DNA of 64,000 nucleotides from Zerene cesonia (GCF_012273895.1 NC_052124.1:2480001-2544000), one strand, 5' to 3'. Counted from the first letter of the stretch, positions 22,349 to 32,504 are shown. A program made the numbers and translations. The notes: generated by a model from the sequence alone, not told the origin.

Positions 22349-22681
22349 TGTGGGAGTCGAGCACGCTTCGGCACGAATTGGGCCAGCTCGCACCGGGGAG
22401 GTACCACACCCCCACAGAAAACCGGCGTGAAATAGTGGCATGCCACTGTGTTTCGTGCGGTGAGTGGGGGAGCCGGAGGCCCGTTTCCTTTTCCTCACCC
22501 GTCCCAGTCCATTCCTTCTTTCCAGTCGTTAATCCATTCCTTTTCCCTTATCCCAAAAAAGCGGGCAGCGCATTCGCAGAGGCCCTACCTTTGCGAATGT
22601 TCATGGGCGGTGGTGATCGCTTACCATCAGGCGAACCACCAGCTCAGTTGCCCGCTATGACATAAAAAAAAAAAAAAAAAA
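22349..22681 (+). mobile_element. Metulj-like SINE, most complete copy
   Basis: Starts TGGGAGTCGAGCACGCTTCG, followed by GAATTGGGCCAGCTCGCACC, TGTGTTTCGTGCGGTGAG, CATGGGCGGTGGTGATCGCT, CATCAGGCGAACCACCAGC and GACATAAAA with a long A tail (to 22681). Strong similarity to 22990-23188 and 32305-32504 marks a young subfamily. Open frames over it are artefacts of a GC-rich repeat. The SINE class is inferred from the length, the A tail and the variable 5' truncation of the copies; the family name is from memory. Confidence 0.85.
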
Positions 22682-22699
22682 ACAGTTAAATGGATGTTA

Positions 22700-22923
22700 T
22701 CCTACTCCTATTAATCCTACTAGTCCTACTAATATTATAAATGCGAAAGTTTGTAAGGATGTGTGTGTGTTTGTTGCTCTTTCACACAAAAACTACTGAA
22801 CCGATTGCAATGAAATTTGGTAAGTAGACAGCTGGACAACTGGAATAACATATAGGCAACTTTTTATCCCGATATGCCTACGGGATACGGACTTACACGG
22901 GTGAAATCGCGGGGCGCAGCTAG
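22700..22923 (+). mobile_element. Helitron-like element, reference copy of the TCCTAC/CTAG subfamily
   Basis: Complete copy. The core starts TCCTACTAATATTATAAATG at 22724 and ends GGGGCGCAGCTAG|T at 22923. Upstream are further TCCTA units (from 22700, where A|TC occurs), so the terminus is reiterated. The 3' hairpin is formed by CGGGTGAAATCGC…GCG-type GC-rich arms. Non-coding. Confidence 0.85.
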
Positions 22924-22989
22924 TTAAACATATAATCCTTCTCCTAATCACTGTATCTATTAAAAAAAACAATTAAAATTCGTAGCGTA

Positions 22990-23188
22990 TTTTTTTTATG
23001 TCATAGCGGGCAACTGAGCTGTTGTCTCGCCTGATGGTAAGCGATCACCACCGCCCATGAACATTCGCAAAGGTAGGGCCTTTGCGAATGCGCTGCCCGC
23101 TTTTTGGGGTAAGGGAAAAGGAATGGTTTAACGACTGGAAAGAAGGAATGGACTGGGACGGGTGAGGAAAAGGAAACGGGCCTCCGGC
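22990..23188 (-). mobile_element. Metulj-like SINE, inverted relative to 22349-22681
   Basis: Starts with the T run of the poly(A) tail and ATGTCATAGCGGGCAACTGA. It is about 95% like the plus-strand SINE by eye and truncated after CCTCCGGCTTTTT. Confidence 0.85.
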
Positions 23189-23483
23189 TTTTTGAATATT
23201 CAAACATAAATTGGGACATAAGGACAGATAGAGAAAGCGACTTTCTATTATACTATGTAGTGATAAAAGCATCAAGTATATAATCGAATTTTTTTCGACA
23301 GTTTCACTGTACCGATCCTTCTATGAAGCGCAATACAACCGGGTCAAAAATCGTAGCATCTCATATTCGTCCCGCAATCGTCGGTTTATTATCTTTAACA
23401 GCATCCGCGAAGGACATCATTGTGACAATGAAATAATGAGTGTGCAACGGAGAGTCGCAGTAACTATAATGTGGCGTTTGTTA

Positions 23484-23624
23484 TACCTATACTAATAATA
23501 TATTTGAACGCGCAAATCTAAGGATCGGCTGGATTGATTTGGAAAATTCTTTTACCGTTAGATAAATACATGGTTCCTGAGTGTTATCGGCTAAAACACG
23601 GGCGAAGTCAGGGCGGACCACTAG
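23484..23624 (+). mobile_element. Helitron-like element, short subfamily
   Basis: 5' end around CTATACTAATAATATATTTG; 3' end GGGCGAAGTCAGGGCGGACC then ACTAG|T at 23621-23624. Part of the middle is diverged. Confidence 0.7.
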
Positions 23625-23659
23625 TCGTTTTTGAAATGAGAATGACATTTGATTCTGAA

Positions 23660-23811
23660 AATCTATATATATCCCTATTTCCCTTGGTTATGCCATCACG
23701 CGTGAACGGCTGGACCGATTTCAAAAATTATTGCACCATTAGGAAGCTACAATTACACTGAGTGACATAGATTATATATGTACAACGGGTGAAACCGGGG
23801 CGAGCAGCTAG
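23660..23811 (+). mobile_element. Helitron-like element, short subfamily
   Basis: Contains GGCTGGACCGATTTCAAAAA, CACTGAGTGACATAGATTAT and the end GAAACCGGGGCGAGCAGCTA then G|T. Lies directly after a sibling copy. Confidence 0.75.
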
Positions 23812-23849
23812 TGCTACATAAAAGTGTATTTTAATCCTTCAGTCTCATT

Positions 23850-24630
23850 TATGCGGGTCACGAACATTCGCACTAAGACACGAACCCACAACTGTATGTC
23901 GATATTAAGAAATGTTTTTTTTTCGACAAATGTCTACGAACATTCCAACATTGTACGAATGTGAGTTCTTAAGTGAGCGACCCAAGTTAGAAGCGCGTTT
24001 GTATCATCTTTCATAGAAATTAATTACCTCCGATTCGGAAAGTACCGATAGCAAAAGTAATTTGGGAAGAAAAATGATTACGACCTATATTTATGAGGTA
24101 CACACTCCAATGAATCAAGTATTATTATAAATCGTTACCTTTTACCATGGTTGCCTGGAAGAGATCACTTCTAAGTGATAAGTCCGCCAAACATATTGTA
24201 CACTTTCTTCTGCTACTTTATTATAATAATGATTATTATTATTATTATTTGTAAGTTTTCTTCCATGTACAATGGTGTTGAAAAGTTAAATATACTAAAA
24301 TAAAAATAAAAAATATTATTTTATACGCACCACGTTAAGGCATACAGTACATATAATAAATATTAATGATTCCTTATAGAAAGGTCAACGACGTTGCTAG
24401 GGGGAGGTACCGCTCAAGATTCTAAAATGGGACCAAATTACCACAATATCCTATCAAACACAAAAGAATACCGTCATTCGGCTGAAAGAAAGAAAAATAT
24501 TGTCGAATTAATTGGCTGGACCGATTCGTGATTTATTGGTGTTGTTGTACAACGAAAAAAACACATCGGAAATTGTGGAAAAATGGTGAATTAGTTTCGA
24601 ATATGTAATCTATATCTATTTACATCCATT
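23850..24630. other. AT-rich intergenic sequence with one degenerate repeat
   Basis: An ATTATTATTATT run lies at about 24230-24248. GGGACCAAATTACCACAATA near 24430 is reminiscent of part of the AACCGACTTC repeat. No gene. Confidence 0.4.
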
Positions 24631-24762
24631 TAGAAATTAAAGACTTTAAAACGGATTTTAAATGCGATTTTTTCATTATATTACTAACCCGACGTTTCGA
24701 ACACTTTACAGCGAGCGTGGTCACGTGGTCATTGGGAGACCTTTTAAAGTCTTTAATTTCTA
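24631..24762. repeat. GAGCGTGGTCACG repeat with 21-bp perfect inverted ends (possibly Penelope-like)
   Basis: TAGAAATTAAAGACTTTAAA(A) at 24631-24651 is exactly inverted at 24742-24762. Inside are ACCCGACGTTTCGAACACTT and TACAGCGAGCGTGGTCACG. A rearranged relative is at 8697-8870. The class is inferred only from memory of similar arthropod sequences. Confidence 0.55.
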
Positions 24763-24849
24763 TACGTATATTACTCGCGTAAAATCAAACACAAGAAAAT
24801 ACTATATTTTCATCCATTTTTGCAAACTTCTCGTTATGCAAAACTAGTG

Positions 24850-25243
24850 TGTAACTAATATTATAAAGAGAAAACATGTGTGTTTTTGTATGTATATATG
24901 TAATGTTATCACAAAAACTACGGGACCGATTTCAAAAATTCTTTCACCATTAGAAAGCTGATTGTTCGCGTAGCGATACACTAATATTATAAATGTCAAA
25001 GTTTGTTTGTTTGGATGAATGTCAGTCAATACTGAACGGATTTTGATGGAATTTGGTACACAGGGTATGAGTTTACTTGGTGATAGGATACTTTTTATCC
25101 CGCTTGAATTCTTCCTTGGGATAAAACAGGATTGGAATAGACAGTCACTAAATCATTCGTAATGTCCTAATTTCTCGCGGGCAAAGCCGCGTGCGGAAGC
25201 TACTAGGTTATATATGTACCACGGGAAAATCCTTGGCGGACTC
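24850..25243 (+). mobile_element. Helitron-like element, short subfamily, split by a nested copy
   Basis: The 5' part 24850-24978 (ACTAATATTATAAAGAGAAA, GGGACCGATTTCAAAAATTC, ACCATTAGAAAGCTG) and the 3' part 25207-25243 (GTTATATATGTACCACGGGA … GGCGGACTCC) belong to one element. The CTAG end has mutated to CTCC. Confidence 0.7.
24979..25206 (+). mobile_element. Helitron-like element nested inside 24850-25243
   Basis: Starts ACACTAATATTATAAATGTC and ends GGGCAAAGCCGCGTGCGGAA then GCTACTAG. Same subfamily as 19979-20370 (GGAATTTGGTACACAGGGTA, TACTTTTTATCCCG). Confidence 0.75.
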
Positions 25244-25496
25244 CTAATTAAATATATATTCATAATTCCTCTATATACTTGGTACAAATTTATACGGAGC
25301 GTAAATAACAATGTTATTGTTGTTATAGACCTTTATCGAAGATTATTTACCGAGAGAATTAAATTTTAAGCCTGCGGTTAACCAAGTCCTAACCAAAATG
25401 TCGGCCGCCAAAATGTTCCGACGATTAATCTCATGAGATTATCCAACTGGTAACTCAGTACAGTATATATTATATAAGCAAAGTGCAAGCAAACAC

Positions 25497-25608
25497 AGGT
25501 GTACTGTGTATCTTCTGTGTATGTTATGTGTTTGATGTTTGTATTTAGGTGTACTGTGTATCTTCTGTGTATATTATAAATGTGAAATTGTGTTTTATGT
25601 TTGTATTT
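25497..25608 (+). repeat. Imperfect tandem duplication, 50- and about 62-bp units
   Basis: Two units both begin AGGTGTACTGTGTATCTTCT then GTGTAT and end in ATGTTTGTATTT. The second has about 12 extra bases. Unique in the window. Confidence 0.75.
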
Positions 25609-25839
25609 CATTCACGTTTCAAACGAGTGATTTTAATGTGTGTCTGAGTGACTGGAGATAGGTTTTTGCATATGTCCATCCATATTTTTCGCAATTGTTC
25701 TGTATAGATTTAAAAATAATTTATTTTTGGTCGGAATGTTATACTATAGAGTATAGAGGTCCCATTGTCATTAAATCAAGATCTAATGATGAATCACTAC
25801 AGATGCAAGAAGTGACTTTGCTTGGACTTACTTTACTTT

Positions 25840-25880
25840 GGATACGGACTTACGCGGGCGAAACCGCGAGGCGCAGCTAG
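25840..25880 (+). mobile_element. Helitron 3' end only
   Basis: GGATACGGACTTACGCGGGC … GAGGCGCAGCTAG|T matches the last 41 bases of the 22700-22923 copy. The sequence upstream is unrelated, so the 5' part was lost. Confidence 0.75.
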
Positions 25881-26729
25881 TTATATATTAATTTCTTAAT
25901 TCTCCCCTATCAACTTGAAGTTTACTCAAGATTTGATGTAATAACCAACTCCCATACTCATGGTACTTGTGAAATACAACCGAACGGCCCGGCATCTCCC
26001 GTAGTACACATATGGATATATGGCACGTGGCGCTCATGGATCCAACGTTGAAAGAGTTTTTATAATCACTTTATATCCAGAGATTACGCCACAAGCTGAC
26101 AAATTCAGAAAACCTTGTCTTTATAATATAAAAAAAATGTACTCAAATATATTATCTATCGAAAATACATTTAAAGGCGACACCACTTTCTCACTTCCGA
26201 ACGATTTCTTTATAATTATTTACCTTTTTCACATAAGAAATATAAATGGCGGTATCATTACAAGAATCCCATTCTCGGCGCGTTCGCAAAGCAATCTATT
26301 CTGCGCGAGTTTTCTCACCAAATATTTTCTTTTACCTTAATAATAAACGTATTGTGTGCTGTGTTTGCGAATTTGTCACTTATTGCCGTTCGTGGAAGGT
26401 GCAAAGTCCTTTCATCTGTTCTTATGTTAGTGTCAGGGTCGGATTCGGTATATTCTTCTGAGTAAAATCTTTTAAAGGATTATTGAAGAACACTGTTATT
26501 GCATATAATACTTAAATGATAGTACTTATATTATTAATAGGTTTTATCATATATAAACAACATTAGCTCCTAAATTTATAATTAATTCAACTCACACTCG
26601 TCCGGTATTGTTCAATTGAAGTTTTGATATTTGCTTTAATACTGTTATGTATTTTCTTCTTTTCATTTTAATTGAGATTTTTTTTCATTTCTAAAGCATT
26701 TCAATGCTTTAACACTAAATATTAAATTT

Positions 26730-26946
26730 AACAAAGGCCAAGTTCCATCGATACAATATTGTAATCATGTTTCGTATTGGGTGTGATGGTTCTTAATAAT
26801 CTCAATAGATGGCGTGGGGTGCCCCTTAGGTACATAAAACCGAAAGAATAGAAGAAATTCGATTACTGTAGCGTGATCACGGGTGGCCGGGAGGCTAGGC
26901 GTTGCTACGGATTGGCATAAAACGCGGGTTCGAATCCCATACATGC
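26730..26946 (+). mobile_element. SINE-like repeat with tRNA-like head, flanked by long direct repeats
   Basis: The first part matches 14545-14685 (ACAAAGGCCA … CTCAATAGATGGCGTGG … ACATAAAACCGAAA). At 26882-26938 are pol III-like boxes: TGGCCGGGAGGCTAGG (A) and GGGTTCGAATCCC (B). Flanks 26692-26730 and 26948-26986 are direct repeats starting TAAAGCATTTCAATGCT. A true tRNA is unlikely because no acceptor stem pairs. Confidence 0.6.
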
Positions 26947-27242
26947 ATAAAGCATTTCAATGCTATAAAACTAAATTTTAAATTCATTTTAATTTCTAAA
27001 TTTAAATTTGATACACTATGATATTTAATTGACAATTGTGTACATCAACGGCTTAGAAATATTAAATTTATGTTACTTAAAAAAAACGTTTAATGTACCT
27101 ACTTAAAAACTACAAATTATACACTGCATTCTTTACTTAATTATTAAATATCATTCAATATAAAATAGCCTGGTATCGATTCTTTTTATTACGACCTTCA
27201 CCTGAGCCAGCGCCATTTACGACATTATAAAACTAACACATA

Positions 27243-27355
27243 TTTTTTTTATGCCATAAACGGGCAACTGAGCTGGTGGTTCGATGATGATAAGCGATCA
27301 TCACCCCTTATGAACATTCGCAGAGTTAGTGCCTCCTCTATATTGACGACTGTTA
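27243..27355 (-). mobile_element. Metulj-like SINE fragment
   Basis: T run, then ATGCCATAAACGGGCAACTG, GAGCTGGTGGTTCGATGATG and TGAACATTCGCAGAG; only the 3' third of the SINE remains. Confidence 0.75.
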
Positions 27356-27650
27356 AGATGTAGACGGGAAGAGTGTGAAAAGGCAACTATGTATATTTTA
27401 GTACAAAAAGACCACCAATATCGTAATATTTATATATCTCGACGTTGGGTATCACAAATGCGTCCTTGTTAGTTCAGCTCCCTAAAATATGAAAGAGTCA
27501 GTCCGACCCTGCCTCCACAAACATATCAAGGAAAATCGGATAATAAGAAAGCGATTTCCAGTTATTGTCTGGATCCACTTCCATTAAACCAACTGTAACG
27601 AAAAAAATGATGCGTTAACAGTGTCACGTAACCTTATGGAATATATTGAA

Positions 27651-27700
27651 CTAGTGACCCGCCTGGCTTCGCCCAGGTGCCATGCTGATACTGAATATGC
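27651..27700 (-). mobile_element. Helitron 3' end fragment
   Basis: ACTAGTGACCCGCCTGGCTT then CGCCCAGGTGCCATG carries the CTAG and GC-rich hairpin of the family; the remainder is not recognisable. Confidence 0.65.
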
Positions 27701-27759
27701 CAGCAAAAAACATTTAACCATATACACAACAATACAGGGACGTAATCGCTGTATTTTTA

Positions 27760-28108
27760 ATCCATATTAATATCATAAATGCAAAAGTAAATCTGTCTGT
27801 CCCTGTCTGTCTCTTCTTCACTAAACCACTGAACCGATTTGGGTGAAATTCGTTACAGAGGTAGTTTAAGACCTGAAAATTAACATCGTTTTTTTATCCC
27901 TACAATCTCGGACTATTTTCCGTTGACTGCATGATCGGAGCCCCATTCAAGTATGGATGGATGGATGTATGAATGCTTTTTACCCACGCCAAAACAAATA
28001 ATCGTACCTGTATTAAATTTGATACAGAAATAGACGATAGTCTAGATTGGCGTAGACCTTTACCCGAGTATCACGCGAGTGACGCCGCGGGTAGACAGTT
28101 AGTCTGTC
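27760..28108 (+). mobile_element. Two overlapping Helitron-like fragments
   Basis: The first has TCCATATTAATATCATAAAT, GTCTGTCCCTGTCTGTCTC and CACTGAACCGATTTGGGTGA. The second ends CGCGAGTGACGCCGCGGGTA then GACAGTTAG|T, a CTAG-type terminus with one change. Both are degenerate. Confidence 0.6.
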
Positions 28109-28448
28109 ACATATTCGCTAAAATTAAAATCACTTGGTTTGATGTATTGTTATATGTTAAATTTGCAATGTATTATAGCTAATTTATCGCGTTAATCCTT
28201 GACACTGCAGCGTAAAGTCGCTTGATAAATAAGCCATTATTTCTCATAAAAACTAAAGGATAAAAAATGGTTGCTGTGAGTTATCCCTTAGAGATGGACG
28301 TGCTATTCCGGAGTTTTTGTAGATCTTATGTATACAATATTGTGATATATTATTTTATTATATTTTTGGCTGTATTTTTGGGGCATTTGTACCTTAGAAT
28401 TTTAGCTGGGTTAACTGATTTTAACAGTTCTTTCGGCATTCGCTTCAA

Positions 28449-28600
28449 TCTACACTAATGTTATAAAGAGGTATTCTTTATAACGTTTACGCAAAACCAC
28501 TGGATCGATTTCAAAAATTCCTTCACCATTAAAAAGCTGGATCTTCACTGAGTGACATAAGCTATATATGTACGGCAGGCGAAGCTGGATGAACAGCTAG
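28449..28600 (+). mobile_element. Helitron-like element, short subfamily, full length
   Basis: A|TCTACACTAATGTTATAAAG at the start and GGATGAACAGCTAG|T at the end, 152 bp, with GATCGATTTCAAAAATTCCT and CACTGAGTGACATAAGCTAT inside. Confidence 0.8.
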
Positions 28601-28719
28601 TAACCGATAAGAGAAAGATAAAAAATGCAAAATGTTCTTAAAATTGTATCGCTATACTAACGTAAAGACAAAACATACGTGTTAAATAAGTAAGATGACT
28701 GCTATCATGATTCCAATAT

Positions 28720-28790
28720 TAACTCAGAGCTGACATCGACTTATGACGTCAGCAACAGCTGCCCCTTATGATAAATACGTGTAAATTTAT
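28720..28790. promoter_or_regulatory. Isolated TGACGTCAGCA and E-box motifs
   Basis: ATGACGTCAGCAACAGCTG (28743-28761) joins a CRE/Maf-type palindromic half with a CAGCTG E-box in otherwise repeat-free DNA. A motif-level observation only. Confidence 0.3.
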
Positions 28791-29261
28791 AAAACTTTCA
28801 GCCCACACCGTCACTAGCTTATTCATTTTTTAGCATAGAATGTAATATTCTTATAACAATAATAATTCATTCGTGATCCTACCCCATGTAGGATCATCTT
28901 CATATTAATTGTCAACAAAATCAGTTCACTGTATGGCCTGTATGTATATACAGGAATACATTTTAACATTAATAAATCATAATAATATCATAACAAACTC
29001 ATTTCTCAAACCACATACGAAAAAGAGAGATTTTATGTACGTCTAGATGTATTTTCTGTGTTGATATATCCAGCTATTGTGAAACGATTTTAGATTTATT
29101 TTTTAGTTTGAAAGCATATATTCCGTATGTGGTCGCCTCTTTATCACAAGCTGACTAATATTTTTTAATTTTAAAGTCGGTTAAAATGTTTCTTTAAGAA
29201 TTAATTGACTTATAATATGCATATCAGACATTGTATCTTCCAGAAAACTCATTATATAGCT

Positions 29262-29418
29262 GAAAAAATTGTCTATTTGTTTGTACTTACTAATCTCAAT
29301 AACTACTGGTCCGATTTGAAAAATTCTTTCACTGATAGATCATCTTTGTTTTTTAGGATTGTTACATGATATTTATATCATATTATGCAACATGGGAGAA
29401 ACCTTGGGGCACAGCTAG
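29262..29418 (+). mobile_element. Helitron-like element, short subfamily
   Basis: ACTACTGGTCCGATTTGAAA, AAATTCTTTCACTGATAGAT and the end GGGGCACAGCTAG|T. The 5' terminus is not clear. Confidence 0.75.
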
Positions 29419-30440
29419 TTACAACAATGAATAAACTGAAACAACAAACAATGAATAAATATATATTACATTATATACACTCAATTAATGTTTAATAGTT
29501 CAAATTAAAACGTCCCTAAGCTTTGTCAATGTTTAAAAAACTATCCGACAGCATTGCTCACTAAATAACTTCGACATTTCGACATTTAAAACAGAATTTA
29601 TGTTGACAGTTAGGTATATGAGTACGGCCGGCATGAAAGTGCTCATTTGGTTTTCATAGAACTTTTAAAATGGTTCTAAGACTGTTATTGCGACTAGCGG
29701 AGCGATTTTCAAATATGTAAAAACTACAATAATCTATATAGCTTATACATCAGAATCATATATGAGCTATATAAACGCTTGCTACAGCCCGCGAATTTGT
29801 CGGGTGAAACATCGCGCCACAGTTATGCGTTGTGTCTTTTGCATAGTAGTTTTTGTAATATTTTCTTTATTGATTTAATATATAATGTCAATATTCTGTA
29901 TTCCTTTCTCATATAAACCAAATTGCAGACTTCTCAGATTTCGCAAGAAAGCACAAAGTTTTGATAGGTGATCGACATATAATGGAATCTTTTTTAGAAA
30001 ATGTCATTAATCATCAAGTCATCAAAATGTCATCAATATCAATAAAAATTACAAAATGAAATCATTCACAATTTGAAGGAAAAGGAAAACAATCAAGTAT
30101 AGAGCATAAAGATAAAAAAAGATAAGATGATAAAAAAGAAAATATAATATATACTCTATTGTGAAATAACAATTCTGCAGCTATATAAAAAATTGTTTAA
30201 AAAAACGTTAGTTTCAAATAAAAATAATAATTTTTTATGTAGTTTTTATTATGATTTTACAGAGCAATTAACGAAACTTCTCAGTCAATGCAAATCTTGC
30301 TCTTAGTTTCTCTTGAAGCACTAAGTTTAAAAAGCTTTTGGGTATGAAAACTTCTAGCAGGAAATTCTGGATTCAGACCTATAATTATAATTCCCTAAGC
30401 AGAAACTTTACTTTTCTTAAAGGCCTATTTTTTAACTATG

Positions 30441-30790
30441 TGTTGCCCGCAACTTCGCTCACTTGGTCGTAATAGTCATGGTACAAACATTCAACTATTT
30501 TATTCCGTTTGAGGTAGTATTTATCAAAAGCTATTCTTAGCGGATGCCTACATAATAATGGTTATGTCATGCCAAATTTCAATCCGATCGGTACAGAAAA
30601 GTTGTTCGCCCCGGCTTCGCTCGTCGTACATAAACCGAAACATTTTTCCGGGGTAAAAGCTATATCACTCGACACTCGACAATATAGCTTTCTGTTAGTG
30701 AAAGAAATTTCAAAATTGGATCAGTGGTTTCGAAGCCTTGGGGTACAAAGAAACAAAAACCCTCCTCTTTATTATATTACTATAGATAAA
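30441..30790 (-). mobile_element. Two Helitron-like fragments in tandem
   Basis: The first begins TTGCCCGCAACTTCGCTCAC, with GCCAAATTTCAATCCGATCG. The second begins TTCGCCCCGGCTTCGCTCGT, with GAAATTTCAAAATTGGATCA and GTGGTTTCG. The CTAG ends are mutated. An open frame here is a repeat shadow. Confidence 0.65.
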
Positions 30791-30859
30791 TATATATGGT
30801 TACTATATCAGAAGTTCTTATTTTTAACTACAGATTTATTCGCTTGTCCATGACAGCAC

Positions 30860-31160
30860 TATAGAGATACAGCCGAGGGCAGTCCGCGGCCGCTGAAGAT
30901 CTATTACAAAATTATTATTATTATAATACCAATGATACCACGCGTCTCTCAACACCGTGAAACGAAAATGTAACGCGAACGGTTTTTTTCGTTTCGGCAT
31001 TAATGCCGACAACCGGACGTGGTGAAAGCGATGCGAAAGCTTTTTTGCCGGCTCGCGATAAGGGAATTACGGTTTGGAATTTTAACGGACAAAGCCACGT
31101 GGCGGGGACAGATAATGTAAGGTGTCACTGAACCTGACAGCCCGCTCGAATTTCGTTTGG
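30860..31160. other. CpG-rich, repeat-free patch of unknown role
   Basis: Many CpGs in an AT-rich setting (GGCAGTCCGCGGCCGCTGAA, ACCGGACGTGGTGAAAGCGA, GCCGGCTCGCGATAAGGG). No open frame or splice-framed exon could be recognised. Candidate conserved non-coding element, enhancer or UTR. Confidence 0.35.
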
Positions 31161-31241
31161 ACCTTTTTGATGGTACAAACGTATTTTTTTTCAGCCGTCG
31201 TATTTGCTAATCCAGTAAATGCAGGCGTTGTTTATTAAATA

Positions 31242-31396
31242 CTAGCTTTTGCCCGTGGCTTCGCACGCGTTAGAATTTAACGATGAGGTAATTAAATAGA
31301 TGTATACACATATAAACCTCCCTCTTGGATTACTCTTTCTATTTAAAATAACTCCATCAAAAACCGTTGCGTAGTTTTAAAGATTTAAGCATACAT
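31242..31396 (-). mobile_element. Helitron-like element truncated by a SINE
   Basis: A|CTAGCTTTTGCCCGTGGCTT then CGCACGCGTTAGAA at the 3' end and AAACCGTTGCGTAGTTTTAA toward the middle; the 5' part is replaced by the SINE starting about 31397. Confidence 0.75.
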
Positions 31397-31676
31397 ACAC
31401 AGAAAATCCGGGGTGAAATAGACGCATACTTCTGTGTTTCGTTCGGTGAGCGGGGAAGCCGAAGGCCCATATCTTTTCCCTTACCCTTCCCAGTCCTTTC
31501 CTTTATTCCTCTGGTCAGGCCTTTTTTAATCCCTTTCTAATTTATGGTCGGCAATCCATTTGAAGAGGCGTAAGGTCCGCAATCGACTTACGCCTCACCA
31601 AATATTCATGGGCGGTGGTAGCGCTTACTAACAGGCGACCCACCAGCTCCAATTGCCGACGATGACATAAAAAAAC
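31397..31676 (+). mobile_element. Metulj-like SINE, older subfamily
   Basis: AGAAAATCCGGGGTGAAATA, TTCGTTCGGTGAGCGGGGAA, CATGGGCGGTGGTAGCGCTT and GACATAAAAAAA. Lacks the first ~60 bases. Shares the GAGGCGTAAG hairpin with 54890-55113 and 17059-17295. Confidence 0.8.
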
Positions 31677-31679
31677 CTT

Positions 31680-32304
31680 CATTTTACACAAATAAAACAA
31701 TTCAACAAAGCACAATAACAAGTAATGAGATTTAAATACGTTATAAATCTTATTCTGAAAATGTCATAACAGTTCAAGACTGAAACTCGATTTCGCGAAA
31801 TTGAAACAGACCACAGCTAAGTAGACGTCTGCTTCTCTTTTAATTACAAGCGGAGCTTAATTAAAATATTCTAAAGTTTCCGAGATGCTGCCAAGCCAAT
31901 ATCAAGTTAAGACATTAAAACTATCTAAACTGACTTCAAAAAGAAGGCAATTTTTTAATGTTTGTTAAGAATTTAATCATTTAATTTGATTGCAATGTAT
32001 TTCTTTTGTGACGTCATATTTCAGAGGTCACATGAACATTAATATTTTTTTTATATTTTTATTTAAGTGCTTCGAGACTTATGTTTTTGTATATGTCTGT
32101 AACGCTTTCATATAAACTATTAATGGACTGATTTCAATAAATTTGAAACCGCTAATACTAAATCAGGTACATGCAAACAGAAAAATTATGTATTTAATTA
32201 TCTTCTAACATTAGGAAAAAATATCTAAATAATCGTTTCATTAGACTAATTATGAATTAAAAGTCTTTTATAAGATACATAATCTAGGTTAATTTATCAT
32301 AAAT
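31680..32304. other. AT-rich intergenic sequence, nothing recognised
   Basis: Only a scrap of the AACCGACTTC repeat (AAACTGACTTCAAAAAGAAG near 31926). No gene. Confidence 0.4.
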
Positions 32305-32504
32305 CCGGAGGCCCGTTTCCTTTTCCTCACCCTTCCCAGTCCATTCCTTCTTTCCAGTCGTTAATCCATTCCTTTTCCCTTATCCCAAAAAAGCGGGCAG
32401 CGCATTCGCAGAGGCCCAACCTTTGCGAATGTTCATGGGCGGTGGTGATCGCTTACCATCAGGCGAACCACCAGCTCAGTTGCCCGCTATGACATAAAAA
32501 AAAG
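32305..32504 (+). mobile_element. Metulj-like SINE, young subfamily, 5' truncated
   Basis: Begins at CCGGAGGCCCGTTTCC and is almost identical to 22479-22670 through the GACATAAAAAAAA tail. Confidence 0.85.

Noticed and set aside
22279..22665. 128-codon open frame with proline- and serine-rich sequence
   Set aside because: It lies entirely in a GC-rich SINE copy that ends in poly(A); the same applies to the frames at 22448-22660, 23001-23275, 17066-17320 and 54873-55082.
24690..24735. Hammerhead ribozyme in the GAAACGTC-containing repeat (minus strand)
   Set aside because: CGAAACGTC is present, but the required CUGAUGA core cannot be found next to it; left only as a check in the finding on this repeat.
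26020..26461. Overlapping frames of 106 and 71 codons
   Set aside because: Sequence is AT-rich, partly a degenerate Helitron, with no protein family visible in either frame.
26872..26945. Possible tRNA gene
   Set aside because: A- and B-box-like motifs are present, but the acceptor and anticodon stems do not pair; it belongs to a repeat shared with 14545-14685. The same was concluded for 56336, 58896 and 61920.
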